A DNA stretch of 64,000 nucleotides from Sepioteuthis lessoniana (Eukaryota; Mollusca; Cephalopoda; Myopsida; Loliginidae). Numbering within the stretch: the stretch's first letter is position 1; each line of letters begins with the position of its first letter. The notes beneath the pieces are model-generated. The model searched no databases. It had not been told where the DNA came from and saw nothing but the letters and a program-made list of their open reading frames with translations. This document shows, in pieces, positions 20,672 to 29,881 of this stretch. The stretch spans positions 38,341,518-38,405,517 of the forward strand of contig OY757939.1 of NCBI GenBank assembly GCA_963585895.1. Reading direction: 5' to 3'. The position numbers were made by a program, and so were the translations under genes.

Positions 20672-20945
20672 CCTTAGAAGGTTGCAGGTTCAATCCAGAC
20701 TATAGGCGAGTAACAATACAGGAATACTTAAGTTTGTACCAGGTATATGGCTAACAGTATCAGAACAGACAACCCTCGTGGATTTAATAAATGACGTTGT
20801 TCGAAGTTCTGCGTAGGTCCTTGAGTCCGATAAACACCTGAAGAAGGCTGGAGGACATATCGGCCGAAACGTTGTGAAAATAACAATGAAGATGAAGACA
20901 ATAGTCCGAAAACCCTTAATGATAAAAATCATAGATAAGAAATAA
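20672..20945 (+). repeat. SINE-H, second plus copy
   Basis: GGTTGCAGGTTCAATCCAGA, GAGTAACAATACAGGAATAC, CACCTGAAGAAGGCTGGAGG, CGGCCGAAACGTTGTG, GATGAAGACAATAGTCCG. It lies head-to-head with the minus remnant at 20.31-20.66 kb. The 90-codon minus ORF (20962-20690) is a shadow. Confidence 0.75.
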
Positions 20946-21265
20946 AATTTCAGGCATTGCATCTAAATCTGACTTTTTTTATTATTTTTCTTTTTTATAA
21001 AATGTATGCTTTTATTCTTCCTATCTCTTGAATCGTATGTAGTAAGGGTCAACACACATCTAAGATAAGAAATATTTGGTTACGAACAGATACACAGTTC
21101 TCCGACTAATGTAAGTAAACGTAGTCGTTTTGTTGTCGGAAAGACAGAAAGGTAGTTATTTATCGGACGCTCCACATACGCCAGACTACGACTCAAGGCT
21201 TTTTTTTTATTGTGGTTACCAGGCGCAGAATCAGAGCCAACACACATCTGGCGGTTTAAAAATGC
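20946..21265. other. AT-rich stretch without a gene
   Basis: Poly-T/A-rich sequence. Nothing recognised. Confidence 0.4.
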
Positions 21266-21267
21266 CG

Positions 21268-21405
21268 TGGGCCCCGTTGGTATTTCCTTAAAAAAGGACG
21301 CCTCAGGTGCCAGCCGATAAATCGAGCCCTACTGAAGCAGGTGAGCTTGTGGGTATGGCCCCCTGAGGCCCCAGGGAATATAAGTCTCAGCCGTGTGGAT
21401 GAGAG
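21268..21405 (+). pseudogene. Fragment of LINE-J end
   Basis: GACGCCTCAGGTGCCAGCCG ... ATGGCCCCCTGAGGCCCCAG ... AAGTCTCAGCCGTGTGG matches the reverse complement of 49.72-49.83 kb. In that copy the segment follows the PIVVSALG-type coding region of a non-LTR element. Confidence 0.6.
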
Positions 21406-21523
21406 TATATATATATATATATATATATATACAAAGAGATAGAGAGACACAGAGAGAAAGTGGGAGAGAGAAATATGAATAGACTGACATGCATAAACTA
21501 TTAAATAAAAGATCAGATCTATC

Positions 21524-21665
21524 GTAATTTACGAAGCTCTTCGCTTCGATGTGGCACAAGGCCGAATGAATGGGGCACCCAATGAGACTCGAACTCACTC
21601 ATGTAGGTTTGCTAGTCAAGCTTGCTAACCGTTACACCACCAAAGGTGCCCTTTGGTAGCAGAGC
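21524..21665 (-). repeat. SINE-E with 17-bp target duplication
   Basis: Short tRNA-derived element, minus: end GTAATTTACGAAGCTCTTCG, then GGGGCACCCAATGAGACTCG (T-arm, box B), TTGCTAACCGTTACACCACC (box A) and GGTGCCC. Flanked by AAAAGATCAGATCTATC on both sides (21507-21523 and 21666-21682). The tRNA part still shows complementary ends (GGGCACC / GGTGCCC). Confidence 0.9.
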
Positions 21666-21676
21666 AAAAGATCAGA

Positions 21677-21698
21677 TCTATCTATCAATTCCTGTTCA

Positions 21699-21732
<34 letters not shown>

Positions 21733-21896
21733 AGTCTGATCACATCTACCTATCTATCTGTCTATCTATCAATTTCTGTTCATATCTATCAATCTATCTA
21801 TCTATCTATCTATCTAAGTCTGATCACATCTATCAATCAATTTATCTATCTATCGATCTATCTGTCAGTTTCTGTTCATATCTATCTATCTATCTC
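21677..21896. repeat. (CTAT)n microsatellite with interrupting repeats
   Basis: Four CTAT blocks separated by alternating CAATTTCTGTTCATATC and AAGTCTGATCACATC segments, i.e. a higher-order ~100-bp pattern. It starts inside the right target duplication of SINE-E. The 95-codon ORF is SIYLSIYL-type artefact. Confidence 0.95.
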
Positions 21897-21899
21897 AGT

Positions 21900-22420
21900 C
21901 TGGTCATAGCTTGCTAGCTAGCTAGCTCCGAAACCTGAATGCTATGCCGCAATACAAATCTCAAAACGCATTCCAAAGCTGGAATAATATTTGTGTTTGT
22001 TAATTAACAGCAAAAACAAAAGAAGATCTTATTATATTGTAGATAGAGCAAAAATGTTTTTTAGATAGAGAGATAGATAGATAGATCTGCACTAATTCAT
22101 CTTCCCCAGGCGATTTGCTTTGAAATTTTTGATGATGTAAGCTGTGATGAAAGGAATCTGAGAAAAAATAAATAAACAAGTAAAAATTAAATTTAGTCCC
22201 AGAATTGATCGATATCCGCACTTTGTGCTAATTTTCGATCAGGTGAGTTTTCATATCGATTTGCAACTGAGTCAACAGCAAATTTACGCACTCACATTTT
22301 CTTTTTGGTGCGAGGTGATGTCACACGTCGGAATTGCCAGAAAACATTCAGATTTCTAGCTTGATTTTATTTCCGAAAAAAAAATCAGAAATAAACTTAG
22401 ATAAAAAAAAATAAAGTAAA
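21900..22420. other. AT-rich stretch without a gene
   Basis: Short GATA run at 22067-22086. Nothing coding was recognised. Confidence 0.4.
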
Positions 22421-22424
22421 GTAG

Positions 22425-22605
22425 GCGACCTTATTACCAAGGTGTAGGGAAGGGCACAACTTCTTTCTCTGGATCGCTCCACTTACCGTTGTTTTGTACC
22501 TTATATTGCTGAGTGCTAAGCAAGGCGGAATCAAGTACCATTTTTTGAGTCCTTGGCATGATTGAACCCCGGTCTCCCGGACCATCGGCGAAGTCAGTCC
22601 GAATA
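22425..22605 (-). repeat. SINE-B, partial
   Basis: AGGCGACCTTATTACCAAGG ... GGATCGCTCCACTTACCG ... GATTGAACCCCGGTCTCCCG ... CCATCGGCGAAGTC. Box A end lost. Confidence 0.75.
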
Positions 22606-22627
22606 TGTTCTTTATATCATTAACTTG

Positions 22628-22815
22628 AATATTTCATGTTCCAACCCACCTTGGAATACACTTGCTGTATCTTCTGTAGATGTGTAAGACCATCCCCCTC
22701 TCTCCCAAAATAGGAGAACCCTGTGCATTTAATGGTAAGGCTTCGGTTCGTGAGCATATGGAGTACTCCTTTGTTGCTTTACTTCCAAATTCACTCTCAC
22801 CTGTCGTGGGAGTAT
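22628..22815 (+). repeat. Element C head, diverged variant
   Basis: CCTTGGAATACACTTGCTGT ... TGTGTAAGACCATCCCCCTC ... GGAGTACTCCTTTGTTGC ... CTCACCTGTCGTGGGAGT. Confidence 0.5.
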
Positions 22816-22819
22816 CTGG

Positions 22820-22905
22820 TTTGGTTTCCTTATTCAATGACATATCAATCTTCCTGGGTTATTTAATGCCAGGGCCATCCTGTGGTAGTATAGTTACATT
22901 TCGCC
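22820..22905 (-). repeat. SINE-A tail fragment
   Basis: TTTGGTTTCCTTATTCAATG ... TCCTGGGTTATTTAATGCCA. Only the 3' third of the family. Confidence 0.6.
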
Positions 22906-22921
22906 AAACACCGGGGTGATT

Positions 22922-23460
22922 TTCCAAGTCGTCTGGGGCTGTAGAGTACACCGATTGCTTCTCTCCGGAAGGGTAAGACCCCTCCCTACGAATATCCTGG
23001 ATATAACTTTAAATAATCTGATGGTAAAGCTCCAGTAATGCTGGAGTTTTGAGGAATGCTGAGTACCCCTTCATTGCCATCGCTCCCAGGTTCACTCTGG
23101 CCCGGAGTGGTTGCACCTGAAAGGGTCCTATCTATACATCAAATAGAACTAAACTGTGAACTTATGCTAGACTGAATTGTTTGAAATGGAACTGTTTTTC
23201 ACATTGAAACTGTACTTACGCAAAACTAAACTGTTTGAAATAGAACAGTTTTGACATTTAACTAGGTGTAAACAAAATCTATACTGAGACTAAAATAAGT
23301 TGTTTGAATTAGAACTGTTTGACTAAACTGAATAACTTGAAATAGAAATGTTTTTGACATTTGAAATGTGTACTTATGCTGAACTGAATTGTGTGAAATA
23401 GAACTGTTTCCTTATATAAAAATGGATTTGGCATTAAATAGCCTACAAACAAACAAACGG
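22922..23460 (+). repeat. Element C, near full-length
   Basis: Head AAGTCGTCTGGGGCTGTAGA ... CTATCTATACATCAAATAGA, about five body units, tail GGATTTGGCATTAAATAGCC then AAACAAACAAACGG and a G run. Confidence 0.8.
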
Positions 23461-23724
23461 GGGGGGGGGCGATTCCGTTTTCAATCCGTTGAACGTTTCA
23501 GATGACACGAATGACTCTTTATCAGCCCACGTAGTGTTTTTTTTAGATCCAGACGACGAAATAAAAAAAAAACAATTTTTGATTTACTCTACCCTTCAAA
23601 ACCTCATTATGCCATAACACATTTCTAAAATCCAAATCGATTTCTTTTCCCTCTGGTTAATAAAAACTCTCTTACTGGTCTCTGAACCCCACAGAGTTAC
23701 AATCCATATAGAAAAACAGCAGGC

Positions 23725-23865
23725 TAAAGTACTAAACTGAGGCCTTGAAATAAGCGAGTTCGAATTCTAGTCGCGCTATTACGTTCACTTTCGGACTAAT
23801 ACCCTTGGGAAAGGCATGAACCCCCTTATACCCTATTTATGAGTTTTCACTGCTGTTAAAGAAGT
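23725..23865 (+). repeat. SINE-A, 3'-truncated
   Basis: AATAAGCGAGTTCGAATTCT, ACGTTCACTTTCGGACTAAT, CCCTTGGGAAAGGCATGAAC. Head start and tail are degraded. Confidence 0.7.
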
Positions 23866-24049
23866 GTTGACAGCACAGATTCTTTTGACTCTCTCACTAT
23901 CCGTCCCTATTCAAATCAGTTACACGGCTCTTTAAAAGTTGACCTGTCACGAAGACTTCCCCCGTAACTTATAAGTTTCAATCCATTGATCAAGTAGATT
24001 TGTTTCAAAGTTATTTATACAAGACAGGAATACTTGAAACCATATACAA

Positions 24050-24622
24050 AGTGTCTCAATACACATGGTTATAGTAATTTACTAAGCTTTTTTTCTCAGA
24101 TGTAGCACAAGGCCGTATGAATGGGGCACCTAATAAGATTCGAACTCATTCGCGTAGGTTTACAAGTCTAGCTTGCTAACCATTACACCACCCAAAGTGC
24201 CCTAATACACATGGTTATATCGGACGTCTCAATATACATGAGACCTAATTGACTCCTAAATACTCTATTTATAATAATGCTGTGTTCTTTTGTTTCAGAT
24301 TTACAAATAGTATACAATAAAAACAAGAGAGGAAACATATTTTGCGTCACGATTTATTCGGAGACAAAATCATTGAAAGCTGTCTCAAAATAGATGCAAC
24401 CCATTAATATGATGATTTATTACTGAGACAAGAAACTGACTAAAAAAAACATTAAATGTCCTGGAAGCTGATACAATAATAATTTAAAAAACATTAATTT
24501 GATGTTTCTAGCTGAAATGATGCACTTTTTGCAGGACATGTTCCAAATAACTACCATTGCGCCAATCTCAGTAATATATCATTATCATATTAATGGGTTG
24601 CATCTATTTTGAAACACCCTGT
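24050..24622. mobile_element. MITE with CAGGGTGTYTCAA ends, carrying SINE-E
   Basis: The right end reads TGAAACACCCTG followed by TA. The left end reads AAAGTGTCTCAATACACATG. Without the SINE-E insertion it is about 430 bp. Subterminal inverted repeats include GATGCAACCCATTAATATGA (about 24401) and its complement near 24590. It aligns in reverse orientation with 29026-29403. The ends resemble Tc1/mariner-type non-autonomous elements. No transposase is present. Confidence 0.7.
24075..24203 (-). repeat. SINE-E inside the MITE, 16-bp target duplication
   Basis: AATACACATGGTTATA occurs at 24059-24074 and 24204-24219. Between them is a minus SINE-E: TTTACTAAGC ... GGGGCACCTAATAAGATTCG ... TTGCTAACCATTACACCACC ... 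AAGTGCCCT. Confidence 0.9.
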
Positions 24623-24629
24623 ATATATA

Positions 24630-25072
24630 TGCATATTGAATATATTATTTCTAAACACGTTTTGTGGATAACATTTTTAAATGAACCTGAGCTCCAAACA
24701 TAGAGACATAAGCGAATAAACATTAACGTAGTTTTCTCAGATTTTTTGTAATTTCAATCAGATCATCTTCCTGTCTGATTGATCGATTGATTTTAGGTTA
24801 GTTGGCTGGCTGGCTGGCTGGCTGGGTGTTATTGCATATCAACACTTGATGGATTTTAAGAGCGTGTCAAAACGTCTGGGTTATTTTATTCCTAGAGGTT
24901 TAGGAATCATGTTTATTTTGCGTTCATATATTTTGCGTAATTGTCCCTTAAGAGGAATGCGTATCTCTAATAATATAATGACGCTCACAGAGTGACAGAG
25001 AAACAAAAACGGAAAGAGACAAACAATTACGTACACACACACACACACACACACACAGAGTTATATATAAAA
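24630..25072. other. AT-rich stretch with small simple repeats
   Basis: (GGCT)n at about 24803-24822 and (CA)n at 25033-25057. The start (CTAAACACGTTTTGTGGATAACATT) matches element C body flanks at 34.6 and 44.7 kb. No gene. Confidence 0.5.
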
Positions 25073-25074
25073 AT

Positions 25075-25318
25075 GTAAAGTTGGTGACCGAAGTCGACGG
25101 CGACCAAAAGGCTCTCTTTTCAATAGCTACTACACTAAAGTGTAGGGGAGGGCGCTGCACCTTTGCCTGTATTGCTCCATTTTACCCTTGATACATTGTT
25201 GAGTGTATCAAGTACCATTTTTAAAGTCTTTGGTATGACGCAACCTAGGATTGAACCTATGTCTTCTGGACCATTGGCGAACGTTATACTCACTAGGCCA
25301 ATGAGCCGGTGTTAGTTA
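25075..25318 (-). repeat. SINE-B, full-length
   Basis: From GTAAAGTTGGTGACCGAAGT to CTCACTAGGCCAATGAGCCG. The box A complement (CCACTAGGCCA-like) has decayed to TCACTAGGCCA. Confidence 0.85.
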
Positions 25319-25370
25319 TATATAATCTGTAAATATGTACATATATATCGATATAATTTTATATATTCAT

Positions 25371-25515
25371 TATATATATATATATATATATATGGAGGAG
25401 TGGGAGATTCGGTAAATCCGGCAAGATGTGAAAAAAAATGTGGAAAATGGATCAACCAAAACACAGACAACAGATTAAATAATATTTCGTCTTTATTTCA
25501 TAAAATACTTCATCC

Positions 25516-25575
<60 letters not shown>
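25371..25575. repeat. TA-flanked ~125-bp segment
   Basis: (TA)n at 25371-25393 and 25519-25572 enclose GGAGGAGTGGGAGATTCGG ... ATATTTCGTCTTTATTTCA ... ACTTCATCCG. The layout (TA tract, GAAG-like start, TTTCGN motif, CATC end) recalls the segments at 32.9 and 46.96 kb. Confidence 0.5.
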
Positions 25576-25647
25576 CAAAGCTTCTAGAATGAATTGAATA
25601 AGCGGAAATATGTAAACAAAACAAATGTGGTACATATGCGTTAAAAT

Positions 25648-25805
25648 CCCTTTCCGGTTGGCTGTGCAGTAGAATCTCTGGCTGGCGTAAATGTCAGCTG
25701 GGTTTCGATCCCAGCTCCCGGCATCTCACGTGTCTGGCCAAACTCAAGAGTTGTGATACAGCGTGGCAGTTCGTCTATGAATGACAATATAAATATATAT
25801 GTGTA
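25648..25805 (+). repeat. SINE-G copy
   Basis: TCTCTGGCTGGCGTAAATGT, GGGTTTCGATCCCAGC (box B-like), GGCATCTCACGTGTCTGG, GAGTTGTGATACAGC, GAATGACAATATAAATATAT. Best-preserved of three copies. Confidence 0.55.
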
Positions 25806-25867
25806 CTACAAGGGCAACGTAGCATTGCCTAGGTAGGCGTAAAATCTTTTTTATGAATTAAATTAGG

Positions 25868-26098
25868 GTTTTTGTTTGTTTGTTTGTTTAATAGCTTATC
25901 AACCTTCTTGGGTCATTTTATGCCAAATCCATCCATCTAGAAGAATAGTAGTGGTACTATTTAACACATAGCTGGGAGGAAAGGGGGGTTTATACCTTTC
26001 TCACGAGTATTTGAACGTAACAGCATGGCTGGAGTTCGAACTCGCTTGCTACGATTCCGATGTCCAGCTCTTTAACCATTACACCACGAGGACACTCC
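25868..26098 (-). repeat. SINE-A, full-length
   Basis: GTTTAATAGCTTATCAACC ... AACACATAGCTGGGAGG ... GGAGTTCGAACTCGCTTGCT ... CATTACACCACGAGGACAC. An imperfect ~10-bp flank repeat (TTAGGGTTTTT / TTGGGTTTTTC) is visible. Confidence 0.85.
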
Positions 26099-26290
26099 CT
26101 TGGGTTTTTCGAACTTTTTCCCGGTAGTCAGGTTATATTTAACATCCTGGTAGATTGACTGACATATATGAATGGCACGTCAACCCTTAGGGTTTATTGC
26201 ATGTCTATTTCCATTTTTGTGTCGTTTTTTTCTCGGAGATTTTTTAAGCTCACGGTGCTATCGAAAATGATAATTTTTTTAAATAGACGT

Positions 26291-26490
26291 GCTTGACCCA
26301 AAGATCGGCCTCAACACCATTCTGTATGAAAGTGGAACTAGGAATAATGACAATAAAAGGGTACGCCACACTATCTAGATCTCTAGAACTGAACTCTCAC
26401 AATCAGATGCAGATTAGAATCATATCGAAGACACCTCTTATTTTGGTGGGGGTCTTACCCTTCTTTTGGGAGATACAGTCAGCGTATTGT
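26291..26490 (-). repeat. Element C head, diverged variant
   Basis: TTGACCCAAAGATCGGCCTC ... GGAACTAGGAATAATGACAA ... GGTGGGGGTCTTACCCTTC ... TACAGTCAGCGTATTG. Confidence 0.5.
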
Positions 26491-26870
26491 TAACCTCAAC
26501 AAATGAGTGATTCCCGAATTTTTTAGATGAATTGTTGTTTTTGTTAAACAATGATTCCTTAGGGTCAGTTTTGGCTTTTTTCAAAAATCTTTATCATATT
26601 CTGGTCGTTTACTTTCGGAACTTCATTATGTTTGTTCTATTCTTGTACATTTCCAGGTACGTCGTACGGAAGTCTTTCTTTTTCTATGAAGAGTATCATC
26701 GAAAAGGCTATTCGGTATTTTTTAGGAAGAATGAACAATGACAGTTTCTAAGTTTCCTTATAAAAGGAACTGAATGAGTTTTTATAATGCTTCGTTGAGA
26801 GCGTAATCTTCGTTGACTCTTCATAATGTGTCCACTCTCATACAATACAGAATTGAATACTGAGTAATGA
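26491..26870. other. AT-rich stretch with a 69-codon ORF
   Basis: The ORF at 26532-26741 (MLFLLNNDSLGSVL...) is hydrophobic and T-rich with no motif. Not called a gene. Confidence 0.35.
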
Positions 26871-26881
26871 CAGTACACGCA

Positions 26882-27122
26882 GGGAGTGTCCTCGTGGTGT
26901 AATGGTTAAAGCGATGGACTGCGACATCGTAGTACGCAAGTTCGTACTCCAGTCGCGCTATTACGTTCACTTTCGGGCAAATACCCTTGGGAAAGGTATG
27001 ATCCCCCTTATCCTTCCAGCTATGGGTTAAATAGTACCACTACTTCTAGGAGAATGGCTTTGGCATTAAATAACTTATAAAGGTTGATATGCCATTAAAC
27101 AAAGAAATCAAATCAAACCAAA
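26882..27122 (+). repeat. SINE-A, full-length reference copy
   Basis: Head GGGAGTGTCCTCGTGGTGTA with box A TGGTGTAATGG and box B-like AGTTCGTACTCC. Then TACGTTCACTTTCGGGCAAA, CCCTTGGGAAAGGTATGATC, CCAGCTATGGGTTAAATAGT, TTTGGCATTAAATAAC, GATATGCCATTAAACAAAG and CAAACC. Flanked by CAGTACACGCA and CAGCACACGCA (26871-26881, 27123-27133; one mismatch). Confidence 0.92.
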
Positions 27123-27133
27123 CAGCACACGCA

Positions 27134-27394
27134 ATACTATACTATACACCGGACTTCTGTTTGAATGATTAGTATATTTACTATTCTAAGTCATATGACC
27201 ACGAGGAGCACAATCCATTTCAACAGCTGTGTTTGTTGCCTAGAGAGCCGTGTTCGACCACACGAGTCGGTATCGATACATTCTTCTTATATAAAAATGA
27301 GCAAACCACCTCAGCGAAAAAAAAAAGAAACATAAAACTGAAAAAAAAACAACCCAAAAACGATCACAGTATTCCATTTAAGATTATCTGAGGA
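27134..27394. other. Unannotated stretch before the satellite
   Basis: A-rich runs near 27320-27360. Nothing recognised. Confidence 0.4.
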
Positions 27395-28445
27395 GGTCAT
27401 TAGATGCGACAAGTAAAGCAATAAAAACGACAAACCTCTAAAAGGTTCTGATTTAGATTTTCCCAAGGAAAGAAAACAGATGTCACATGTAACAGAACGA
27501 GAATAACATACAGTAGCAAATCAAATAAAGTATTCAGTTTGGCATTCCCAAGGAAAGACAATGAACCTGACAGGTAAAAGAGAGAAGATATTAGCCCCTT
27601 AGAGAGCAAATAAAGTTCCTGTTTTATATTTCCATCGGAAGGAGGATGAAGTAGAAAGGTAGAAGAGTGAAAATATTTCTCTGAGCAACAAATAAAGAAT
27701 TCTGGTTGGAATTCTCTTGGAAGGACAATGAACCTGACAGGTTAAAAGAGTGAGAACACCAGCCCCTTAAAGAAGAAAAAAGGGTTCTATTTAATATTTC
27801 CATCGGAAAGAGAATGAAGTTGAAAGGTAGAGGAGTGAAAATATTTCTCTGGGCAACAAATAAAGAATTCTGGTTGGAATTCTCTTGGAAGGACAATGAA
27901 CCTGACAGGTTAAAAGAGTGAGAACACCAGCCCCTTAAAGAAGAAAAAAGGGTTCTATTTAATATTTCCATCGGAAAGAGAATGAAGTTGAAAGGTAGAG
28001 GAGTGAAAATATTTCTCTGGGCAACAAATAAAGAATTCTGGTTGGAATTCTCTTGGAAGGACAATGAACCTGACAGGTTAAAAGAGTGAGAACACCAGCC
28101 CCTTAAAGAAGAAAAAAGGGTTCTATTTAATATTTCCATCGGAAAGAGAATGAAGTTGAAAGGTAGAAGAGTGAAAATATTTCTCTGGGCAACAAATAAA
28201 GAATTCTGGTTGGAATTCTCTTGGAAGGACAATGAACCTGACAGGTTAAAAGAGTGAGAACACCAGCCCCTTAAAGAAGAAAAAAGGGTTCTATTTAATA
28301 TTTCCATCGGAAAGAGAATGAAGTTGAAAGGTAGAGGAGTGAAAATATTTCTCTGAGCATCAAATAAAGAATTCTGGTTGGAATTCCCAAGGAAGGACAA
28401 TGAAGCTGATAGGTTAAAACAGTGAGAACACAAGCTTTTCATTAG
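27395..28445. repeat. Higher-order satellite: ~84-bp monomers paired into 168-bp units
   Basis: The landmark GGGTTCTATTTAATATTTCC recurs at exactly 168-bp spacing (T of GGGTT at 27785, 27953, 28121, 28289). Within each 168-bp unit the two halves are themselves diverged copies: TTCTATTTAATATTTCCATCGGAA... against TTCTGGTTGGAATTCTCTTGGAA..., both continuing GA-AATGAA--TGA-AGGT and ending AAATAAA or AAGAAAAAA. More diverged single monomers lie at 27395-27650 and at the 28.4 kb edge. The central dimers are almost identical, so amplification or homogenisation is recent. Confidence 0.92.
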
Positions 28446-28574
28446 AATCATCATCCTCAAGACAGTACAGATTCGTTCAACTCTCTCATACCAGCTGTAC
28501 TTCAATAAAAAATTGTCCTTTTGTCGCCTCCAGCGCGTAGTAGAGCTGTTGGGTAAATAAACGCATACTGCCAC
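27624..28574 (-). CDS. 316-codon ORF created by the satellite
   Basis: Minus ORF of 56-residue repeats (NRTLFSSLRGWCSHSFNLSG, SLSFQENSNQNSLF, VAQRNIFTPLPFNFILFPME). Because 168 is divisible by three, the frame stays open through every unit. The N-terminal ~45 codons (MAVCVYLPNSSTTRWRRQKD...) come from unique sequence beyond the array. There is no signal peptide, domain or identifiable promoter, and I know no family like it. More likely a passive consequence of the repeat than a gene, though a repetitive protein cannot be ruled out from sequence. Confidence 0.2.
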   Translation of the reverse strand: MAVCVYLPNSSTTRWRRQKDNFLLKYSWYERVERICTVLRMMILMKSLCSHCFNLSASLSFLGNSNQNSLFDAQRNIFTPLPFNFILFPMEILNRTLFSSLRGWCSHSFNLSGSLSFQENSNQNSLFVAQRNIFTLLPFNFILFPMEILNRTLFSSLRGWCSHSFNLSGSLSFQENSNQNSLFVAQRNIFTPLPFNFILFPMEILNRTLFSSLRGWCSHSFNLSGSLSFQENSNQNSLFVAQRNIFTPLPFNFILFPMEILNRTLFSSLRGWCSHSFNLSGSLSFQENSNQNSLFVAQRNIFTLLPFYFILLPMEI

Positions 28575-28654
28575 TTGAGTGACGTCGAGGTGGTTATAGT
28601 GAGGAAGAAGGAATCGTTCGATTGGTAAAAGAATCTTTTTATTTCACTTAGAGG

Positions 28655-28810
28655 TGATTGTGCCGTAACGGTTATAATAAAAGGAAGAGGACACGGTTAC
28701 CCGAGTTCAAACCCTGGTCGAGGATGTTCGTATTTCCCATTGAGATAATACCATTTGGGAGAAGTTTACATCCAACTATTCTTCCTGCTACGGGTAAACA
28801 GTAATGCAGT
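28655..28810 (+). repeat. SINE-D, diverged and 3'-truncated
   Basis: TGCCGTAACGGTTATAATAA, CCGAGTTCAAACCCTGGTCG (box B-like), ATAATACCATTTGGGAGAAG, CTTCCTGCTACGGGTAAACA. Confidence 0.65.
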
Positions 28811-28889
28811 TATTAAATTTCAAATCATCTGGGGTTATTTTAAGCCAAGATGTTGGGAAATTGCGTTCATTATACTTTCACATTTACTT

Positions 28890-29025
28890 TTTTAATCTTG
28901 TTTCTTAAGAACTATTTTTGCAGACGTTTGTATGGTTTCAAGTATTCCTATCTAATATCAATATTTACATGATTTCAAGTAATATTTCTATTCAATAATT
29001 GTAATTTGTTTGCACACTGTTACAG
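28890..29025 (-). repeat. Element C-type body fragment
   Basis: Units such as ATGGTTTCAAGTATTCCTAT, TAATATCAATATTTAC and TTTGTTTGCACACTGTTAC on the minus strand. Confidence 0.45.
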
Positions 29026-29403
29026 GTTGTCTCAAAATAGGTGCAACCCATTAATATGATTATGATTTATTACTGAGACGAGTGCAATTGTGGTCAATTG
29101 GAACACGTCCTTTGAAAAATGCATTCTTTCGGCTAGAGACATCAAATCAATGTTTGTTTTAATTGTTATTATATCAGCTTCCAGGACATTCAATCTTTTT
29201 GGGGGGGTGTCTCAATAATTATTTTAATGAGACAGCTTTCAATGATTTTGTCTCCAAATAAGTAATGACGCAAAATACTTTTTCATCTCTTGTCCCAGGC
29301 AATGTGATCGAGGATTAATAGTTATTATAGTATACTATTTTCAAATCTGAAAGAAAAAATAGCTATTTGCTGTCACATGGGTCCCATGATTATTGAGACA
29401 CCC
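29026..29403. mobile_element. MITE copy 2
   Basis: The left end CAGGTTGTCTCAAAATAGGT follows TTA. The right end is ATTGAGACACCCTA. Internal landmarks shared with the 24 kb copy (reversed) are GCAACCCATTAATATGAT, ATTTATTACTGAGACGAG, TCAGCTTCCAGGACATTCAA, TTCAATGATTTTGTCTCC and GACGCAAAATACTTTTTC. Confidence 0.7.
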
Positions 29404-29470
29404 TAAAAAGGATATTGTATTAAATAACCTACAATGGTTGATATGCCATAAAACCAAGCCAAACCAAAAC
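29404..29470 (+). repeat. A/C-type tail fragment
   Basis: GATATTGTATTAAATAACCT then GATATGCCATAAAACCAAGC. Tail only, so the parent family cannot be decided. Confidence 0.6.
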
Positions 29471-29492
29471 TAATCTTTTTGTTCGTTGGAGA

Positions 29493-29622
29493 GGTCAGTT
29501 GGATTCGCGCCTTTCCCAAGGGTATTTGTGCGAAGTAAAACGGAAACAGCCTCATCCAGGTTTTGAATTCAGGCCGCTGATGCCATTCCGAGGACGATAA
29601 CCGTTACGCAAAGTACGCCTCC
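29493..29622 (-). repeat. SINE-D head and centre, minus
   Basis: TCCCAAGGGTATTTGTGCG ... CAGGTTTTGAATTCAGGCCG ... GGACGATAACCGTTACGC. Lacks the 3' half. Confidence 0.6.
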
Positions 29623-29732
29623 CATTCAATATGCGATCGAGAAAAAAGAAACAAAAACCTTTTTGAACATGTATTTCGTAATATAGAAAAGCTTATTGAA
29701 AACCGCTTATTGTAAGTTCCCTTTTTCATGTT

Positions 29733-29881
29733 ATATGACTTTGCTTTCATGGCATATCAACCTTTATGGGTTATTTAATGCCAAAGCCATCTCTTGCAGA
29801 GGAACAGCTTTGGTACTGTTTAACTCACAGCTGTGATGATAAAGAGTTTCATACTTTTCGAAAGTGAACGCAATAACGCTA
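29733..29881 (-). repeat. SINE-A, left part, split by element C
   Basis: CATGGCATATCAACCTTTAT ... GAAAGTGAACGCAATAACGC. The remaining head resumes at 30565. Confidence 0.8.

Noticed and set aside
26532-26741. 69-codon hydrophobic ORF as a membrane protein
   Set aside because: Composition follows local T-richness. No homologous motif, repeat or regulatory context.
26882-26955. Functional tRNA gene at a SINE head
   Set aside because: Box A and B are present, but the tRNA part continues into SINE sequence, acceptor pairing is poor and many copies exist. Same for the B, D and E heads.
27395-28445. CRISPR array
   Set aside because: Units are contiguous and similar along their whole length, with no unique spacers, and the context is eukaryotic. 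The 39.19-39.48 kb array was rejected for the same reason.
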